NCBI RefSeq assembly: GCF_014205275.1 | Contig: NZ_JACHND010000001.1 | Span: 6,262,001 to 6,326,000 of the forward strand | From: Sphaerisporangium siamense | GTDB lineage: Bacteria > Actinomycetota > Actinomycetes > Streptosporangiales > Streptosporangiaceae | Direction of reading: 5' to 3' | DNA: 64,000 nucleotides | Part shown: in pieces, positions 60,389 through 64,000 of the stretch | How positions within the stretch are numbered: position 1 is the first letter of the stretch | Layout of the letters: every line of letters begins with the position of its first letter | Position numbers and translations under genes: made by a program | The notes under the pieces: generated by a model | Seen by the model: only the letters and a program-made list of their open reading frames with translations | Told to the model about the DNA's origin: nothing | The model's database searches: none

Positions 60389-61063
60389 ATGCGCGTGCTC
60401 GTCGTCGAGGACGAGAGGCGGATGGCCGCGGCGCTCAGGCGCGGGCTGGTCGCCGAGGGGTTCGCCGTGGACCTGGCGCACGACGGCGAGGAGGGGCTGC
60501 ACCTGGCGCGGGCCGGCGACTACGACGTCGTCGTGCTGGACATCATGCTGCCCCGGCTGTCGGGCTACAACGTGTGCAAGCGGCTGCGGGCCGAGGAGAA
60601 CTGGGTGCCGATCCTGATGCTGTCGGCCAAGGACGGCGAGTACGACATGGCCGACGGCCTCGACCTCGGCGCCGACGACTACCTGACCAAGCCGTTCTCC
60701 TACGTGGTGCTGGTCGCGCGGCTGCGGGCGCTCATGCGGCGCGGCGCCCGCCGCCGTCCCGCCGTGCTGCGGGCCGGGGACCTGGCCCTGGACCCGGCCG
60801 GGCGGACGGTGACGCGCGGCGGCGCGCCGATCGAGCTCACCCCGCGCGAGTTCGGGCTGCTGGAGTTCCTCATGCGCAGGCCCGGCGAGGTGGTGGCCAA
60901 GTCGGAGATCCTGGAGCACGTCTGGGACACCTACGACACCGACCCCAACGTGGTCGAGGTGTACGTCGGCTACCTGCGCAGGAAGATCGACGCCCCGTTC
61001 GGGCGCAACGCGTTGCAGACCGTGCGGGGCGCGGGCTACCGGCTGGTGGGCGATGGCGGCTGA
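60389..61063 (+). CDS. OmpR/PhoB family response regulator
   Basis: This is a 224-residue regulator. The receiver is RVLVVEDERRMAAALRRGL with the phosphorylated Asp in VVVLDIMLPRLSGYNV, the conserved Thr or Ser in MLSAKDGEYDMADG and Lys in YLTKPF. The winged-helix output follows (LTPREFGLLEFLMRRPGEVVAKSEILEHVWDTYD...NVVEVYVGYLRRKI). ATG 60389 follows AGGAGGT. It overlaps the kinase by 11 bases. It is divergent from the LolA-like operon, which may be its target. Confidence 0.94.
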   Translation: MRVLVVEDERRMAAALRRGLVAEGFAVDLAHDGEEGLHLARAGDYDVVVLDIMLPRLSGYNVCKRLRAEENWVPILMLSAKDGEYDMADGLDLGADDYLTKPFSYVVLVARLRALMRRGARRRPAVLRAGDLALDPAGRTVTRGGAPIELTPREFGLLEFLMRRPGEVVAKSEILEHVWDTYDTDPNVVEVYVGYLRRKIDAPFGRNALQTVRGAGYRLVGDGG

Positions 61064-62573
61064 CACCGCACCCGCCGGAACGCCCGACAGGACGCCCCGC
61101 GGAACACCCGACAAGACGCCCACGGGAACGCGCGACAGGACGCCCGCCGAGACGCGCGGCGGTGCGGGGGCGGGGCGCGAGACCGCAGAGGCCGTGCCCG
61201 CCGGGGCGGCCGGTCCCGTGCGGCGGTCGCCGCTGGCCTGGTGGCGACGCCAGAGCCTGCGGTTCCGGCTCACCGCGACCGCCTCCGCCGCCCTCGCGGT
61301 GGCGCTGGCCGTGGCGGCGTACCTGCTGGTCGGCGTGCTGGGCCGGGCGCTGACGGCCTCCACCGAGGCGATCGCCTACCAGCGGGCCAGGGAGGTGGTC
61401 GCGCTCGCCGACGACGAGCGCCTGCCGGACCCGATCGCCGTCACCGACGGCACGATCGTCCAGGTCGTGGACGCCCGGAGGCGCATCACCCACGTCACGG
61501 CGGGCGCCGACCGGCTGGTGCCGCTGGCCGACCCGCGCGTGCCGTCCGGCGACCGGGGGCGGATGGTCGACGGCGGCCCGTTCGGCATCCCGGGCCCGCT
61601 GCTGGTGGTGGTGCTGCGCGCCGACGACGGCCGTACGGTGATCGCCGCCCGGCCGTTCAAGGACGTCGCCGACAGCCTCACCACGACCGTCCACATGCTG
61701 GCCCTGGCCACGCCGGTGCTGCTCGTGCTGCTCGGCGCGGCGACCTGGCTGATCGTCGGCAGGACGCTGCGGCCGATCGCGGCGCTGCGCCGGGGCGCCG
61801 CCGAGATCAGCGGGACGGCGCGGGCGCGGCGCCTTCCGGTGCCCGAGGCCCGGGACGAGGTGCACGAGCTCGCCACGACGCTGAACGACATGCTGGCCCG
61901 GCTGGAGGCCACCGAGGCGTCCCAGCGCGCGCTGGTGTCGGACGCCGCGCACGAGCTGCGCAGCCCGCTGGCCAGCATCCGCCTGCAACTGGAGGTGGCG
62001 CTCGGCCACCCCGACGGGCAGGACTGGCCCGAGACCGCCGAGGGCGTGCTGGAGGACACCCTGCGGCTCAGCAGGCTCGCCGAGGGCCTGCTCACCCTGG
62101 CCCGGCTGGACGAGCGGCGCCGCCCGGCGCGGTGGGAGCCGGTGGAGCTCGCCGACCTGGCCCGCGCCATGGCCGGGCGGTACGACGAGGCGGTGGTGAC
62201 GGTGGAGCGCGCCGAGCGCGCGGTCGTGCGCGGCGACGCCCTCGACCTCGGGCGGGTGCTGGTCAACCTGCTCGACAACGCCGTGCGGCACGCGAGCGCG
62301 CGGGTGAGCCTGGATCTGCGGGCGTCGCCGGAGGACGCGGTGATCACGGTGACCGACGACGGTCCGGGGATCCCGGAGCAGGACAGGGAGCGGGTGTTCA
62401 ACAGGTTCACCCGTCTCGACGGGGCGCGCAGCCGCGACGACGGCGGGGCGGGCCTCGGCCTCGCCATCGTCCGCGAGACCGTCCGCGCCCACGGCGGCGC
62501 CGTCCACCTGGAGGACGCCGCCCCCGGCCTGCGCGCGGTCGTCCGCCTGCCGCTCAGCCCCTCCCCGGAGTGA
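61053..62573 (+). CDS. Sensor histidine kinase (OmpR-type partner)
   Basis: This is a 506-residue kinase. A Thr/Pro/Gly/Arg-rich N-terminal 55 residues holds three 8-residue repeats. TM1 (RLTATASAALAVALAVAAYLLVG), an extracytoplasmic domain, TM2 (VHMLALATPVLLVLLGAATWLIVG), HAMP (RTLRPIAALRRGAAEISGTARARRLPVPEARDEVHELATTLNDML), HisKA with ALVSDAAHELRSPLASIRLQ, and HATPase (NLLDNAVRHASARV; DDGPGIPEQDRERVFNRF; GGAGLGLAIV) follow. GTG or ATG 61053 overlaps the regulator stop. It probably senses envelope stress related to the neighbouring LolA/ABC operon. Confidence 0.93.
   Translation: MAADTAPAGTPDRTPRGTPDKTPTGTRDRTPAETRGGAGAGRETAEAVPAGAAGPVRRSPLAWWRRQSLRFRLTATASAALAVALAVAAYLLVGVLGRALTASTEAIAYQRAREVVALADDERLPDPIAVTDGTIVQVVDARRRITHVTAGADRLVPLADPRVPSGDRGRMVDGGPFGIPGPLLVVVLRADDGRTVIAARPFKDVADSLTTTVHMLALATPVLLVLLGAATWLIVGRTLRPIAALRRGAAEISGTARARRLPVPEARDEVHELATTLNDMLARLEATEASQRALVSDAAHELRSPLASIRLQLEVALGHPDGQDWPETAEGVLEDTLRLSRLAEGLLTLARLDERRRPARWEPVELADLARAMAGRYDEAVVTVERAERAVVRGDALDLGRVLVNLLDNAVRHASARVSLDLRASPEDAVITVTDDGPGIPEQDRERVFNRFTRLDGARSRDDGGAGLGLAIVRETVRAHGGAVHLEDAAPGLRAVVRLPLSPSPE
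61077..61148 (+). repeat. Three 24-base in-frame tandem repeats near the kinase start
   Basis: Units at 61077, 61101 and 61125 (24 bases each) start GGAAC and encode GTPDRTPR, GTPDKTPT and GTRDRTPA, before the first membrane helix. Confidence 0.85.
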
Positions 62574-62644
62574 CGCGCCTCCACCGTCCACCCCGGCACC
62601 CCCGGCCGGCTCGTCCGCCTGTCACTCGGCCCCTCCCGGAGTGA
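62541..62644 (+). repeat. Duplicated 3' end of the kinase gene
   Basis: The kinase gene's last codons (GTCCGCCTG...CCCGGAGTGA, 62541-62573) recur with small changes at 62613-62644. The rest of the 62574-62842 gap holds no gene; the end has the ribosome site (GAGGGGGAA) of the next gene. Confidence 0.65.
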
Positions 62645-62842
62645 CCCTGCGCTCTCTCCGCGGAACGCCCGCGCGGGGCGAGGACCGCGCGTCGACGCGG
62701 CCGGGGGCCGTGCGGGGACACCGAGGCCCCCACGTGTGCCCGGTTTGCCGGGACCGGCGTGGTAATGTCCCTCGCCGATCGTGCGGCGGGCCCGTGCCGT
62801 CCGGCAGGGCATCCCGCGCCGACCAGTTGAGGGGGAATCGCG

Positions 62843-64000
62843 TTGCTTCCCGAGAACGGCCGTTCCGCGCAGGACATCCTCACCGAGCTCGCGCGGCTCA
62901 GAGGGGACGATCTGGCGGTGCGGGGCGGCACGGTGACCGCCTACGTGTACGACACCGGCCGGCCCGAGGTGCACGACGTGGCGGCGCGGGCCTACCTGGA
63001 GATGCTGGAGGTCAACACCCTCGACCCGACCGCGTTCCCGAGCATCGTCGCCCTGGAGCGGCAGGTGGTCGGGTGGGTGGCCGGGACGCTCGGCGGCGGG
63101 CCGCACACCCCGGGCATCTTCACCAGCGGCGGCACCGAGTCGATCATGCTGGCGGTGAAGGCGGCCAGGGACACCCGCCCGGTCGCGGGACGGCCGGGCG
63201 TCGTGGCCCCGGTGACCGCCCACCCGGCGTTCCACAAGGCCGCGCACTACCTGGGCGCGCGGGTCGTGCCCGTGGACGTGGACCCCGTGACCTTCCGCGC
63301 CGACCCCGCCGCCGTCGCCGCCGCGATCGACGCCGACACCGTCCTCGTGGTCGCCTCCGCGCCCTCCTACCCGCAAGGGGTCGTCGACCCGGTGCCGGAG
63401 ATCGCCGCCCTGGCCGCCGAGCGCGGGGTGCCGTGCCACGTCGACGCGTGCGTGGGCGGCTGGCTGCTGCCGTGGCTGGCCGAGGCCGGGGCCGAGGTGC
63501 CGCCCTTCGACCTGTCGGTGCCCGGGGTGACGTCCCTGTCGTGCGACCTGCACAAGTTCGGGTACGCCCCCAAGGGCGCCTCGGTGGTGCTGTTCGCCGA
63601 CCCGGCGCTGCGCCGCGCCGCGTACTTCGCCTCGGCCGCCTGGCCCGGCTACACGGTGATCAACACGGGCGTGCAGAGCTCGAAGTCGGCCGGGCCGCTG
63701 GCCGGGGCCTGGGCCACGCTCAACGCGCTCGGCCGCGAGGGGTACCTGGCGCTGGCGCGGGACGCGCTGGCCGCGGCGCGCCGGCTCGTCGAGGGCATCG
63801 GCGCGATCCCCGGCCTGCGGGTGCTGGGCGCGCCGGACGCCTCGCTGGTGGCGTTCACCGGCGAGAACGATGGCGGGGACGGCGTGGACGTGTTCGTGCT
63901 CGCCGACGAGGCGCGCCGGCGCGGCTGGTTCCTGCAGCCGCAGCTCTCCTACGCGGGCATCCCGGCCAACCTGCACATCACCGTCACCGGGGTCACGCTC
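62843..64000 (+). CDS. PLP-dependent decarboxylase/lyase-type enzyme, C-terminus beyond the window
   Basis: The 386 codons encode a group II-like pyridoxal-phosphate enzyme, closest in pattern to the sphingosine-phosphate-lyase/glutamate-decarboxylase clade. The aldimine Lys is in SCDLHKFGYAPKG (His-Lys), preceded by CHVDACVGGWLLPW (metal/PLP Asp) and FTSGGTESIMLAVKAARD (the phosphate-binding GGTES). TTG 62843 follows GAGGGGGAAT. The N-terminal ENGRSAQDILTELARLRGDD is similar to this clade. The open frame runs past the window end. Substrate unknown; a decarboxylase of an aromatic or aliphatic amino acid or a long-chain-base phosphate lyase would both fit. Confidence 0.9.
   Translation, partial: MLPENGRSAQDILTELARLRGDDLAVRGGTVTAYVYDTGRPEVHDVAARAYLEMLEVNTLDPTAFPSIVALERQVVGWVAGTLGGGPHTPGIFTSGGTESIMLAVKAARDTRPVAGRPGVVAPVTAHPAFHKAAHYLGARVVPVDVDPVTFRADPAAVAAAIDADTVLVVASAPSYPQGVVDPVPEIAALAAERGVPCHVDACVGGWLLPWLAEAGAEVPPFDLSVPGVTSLSCDLHKFGYAPKGASVVLFADPALRRAAYFASAAWPGYTVINTGVQSSKSAGPLAGAWATLNALGREGYLALARDALAAARRLVEGIGAIPGLRVLGAPDASLVAFTGENDGGDGVDVFVLADEARRRGWFLQPQLSYAGIPANLHITVTGVTL

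Overview
The window is very GC-rich, with strong third-position G/C in every real gene, many GTG and TTG starts, several probable leaderless promoters and typical actinomycete families: a WhiJ-like XRE/DUF397/anti-sigma-type ATPase locus, glucosyl-3-phosphoglycerate synthase, and a RamB-like regulator divergent from isocitrate lyase. It is most likely chromosomal DNA of a filamentous actinomycete, perhaps of the Streptosporangiales, but genus cannot be fixed from the sequence. No tRNA, rRNA, CRISPR array or intact insertion sequence was seen.

Layout. 1-6.3 kb: a subtilase without a visible signal peptide (cut by the window edge), an NB-ARC/TPR regulator and a small unknown protein. A 26-base element, 23/26 identical in its two copies, lies 50-57 bases before the subtilase and the small gene, with the regulator between them. 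6.6-13.3 kb: a second HTH/NB-ARC/TPR regulator, a large repetitive membrane protein, a DMT exporter divergent from a TetR gene with two matching operators, and a VOC protein. 13.3-16.5 kb: exported proteins (LVIVD propeller, DUF305 lipoprotein, AA10 chitin monooxygenase). 16.7-21.2 kb: FAD monooxygenase, a small HTH plus Clp-N pair, nitronate monooxygenase and a collagen-like protein. 21.4-24.9 kb: small membrane proteins, a recombinase-like fragment, the WhiJ-like locus and a LuxR regulator. 25-31.1 kb: SDR, CBM48 protein, and a DrrAB-type exporter, methyltransferase and TetR regulator that appear linked by TGAACG/CGTTCA operators.

31.1-36.1 kb: GpgS, a NarL-type two-component pair, a receiver-only protein and a histidine kinase lacking its sensor part. 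36-43.5 kb: RamB-like regulator and aceA, a YbdK-type ligase, a cation/proton antiporter and an APH-family kinase. 43.5-51.8 kb: ABC ATPase, Ser/Thr kinase, esterase, MarR, a serine hydrolase with an unknown N-terminal domain, VOC and LysR. 51.8-54.7 kb: a degraded AAA remnant followed by a three-gene ABC exporter whose first gene has lost a recognisable start. 54.7-64 kb: small membrane proteins, a YcnI copper-type protein, a LolA-like/ABC ATPase/ABC permease operon divergent from an OmpR-type two-component pair, and a PLP decarboxylase-like gene cut by the window end.

A recurring feature is short tandem duplication, usually in frame and often in protein linkers or termini (24, 30, 33, 48 and 60 base units, plus a 16-base intergenic unit).
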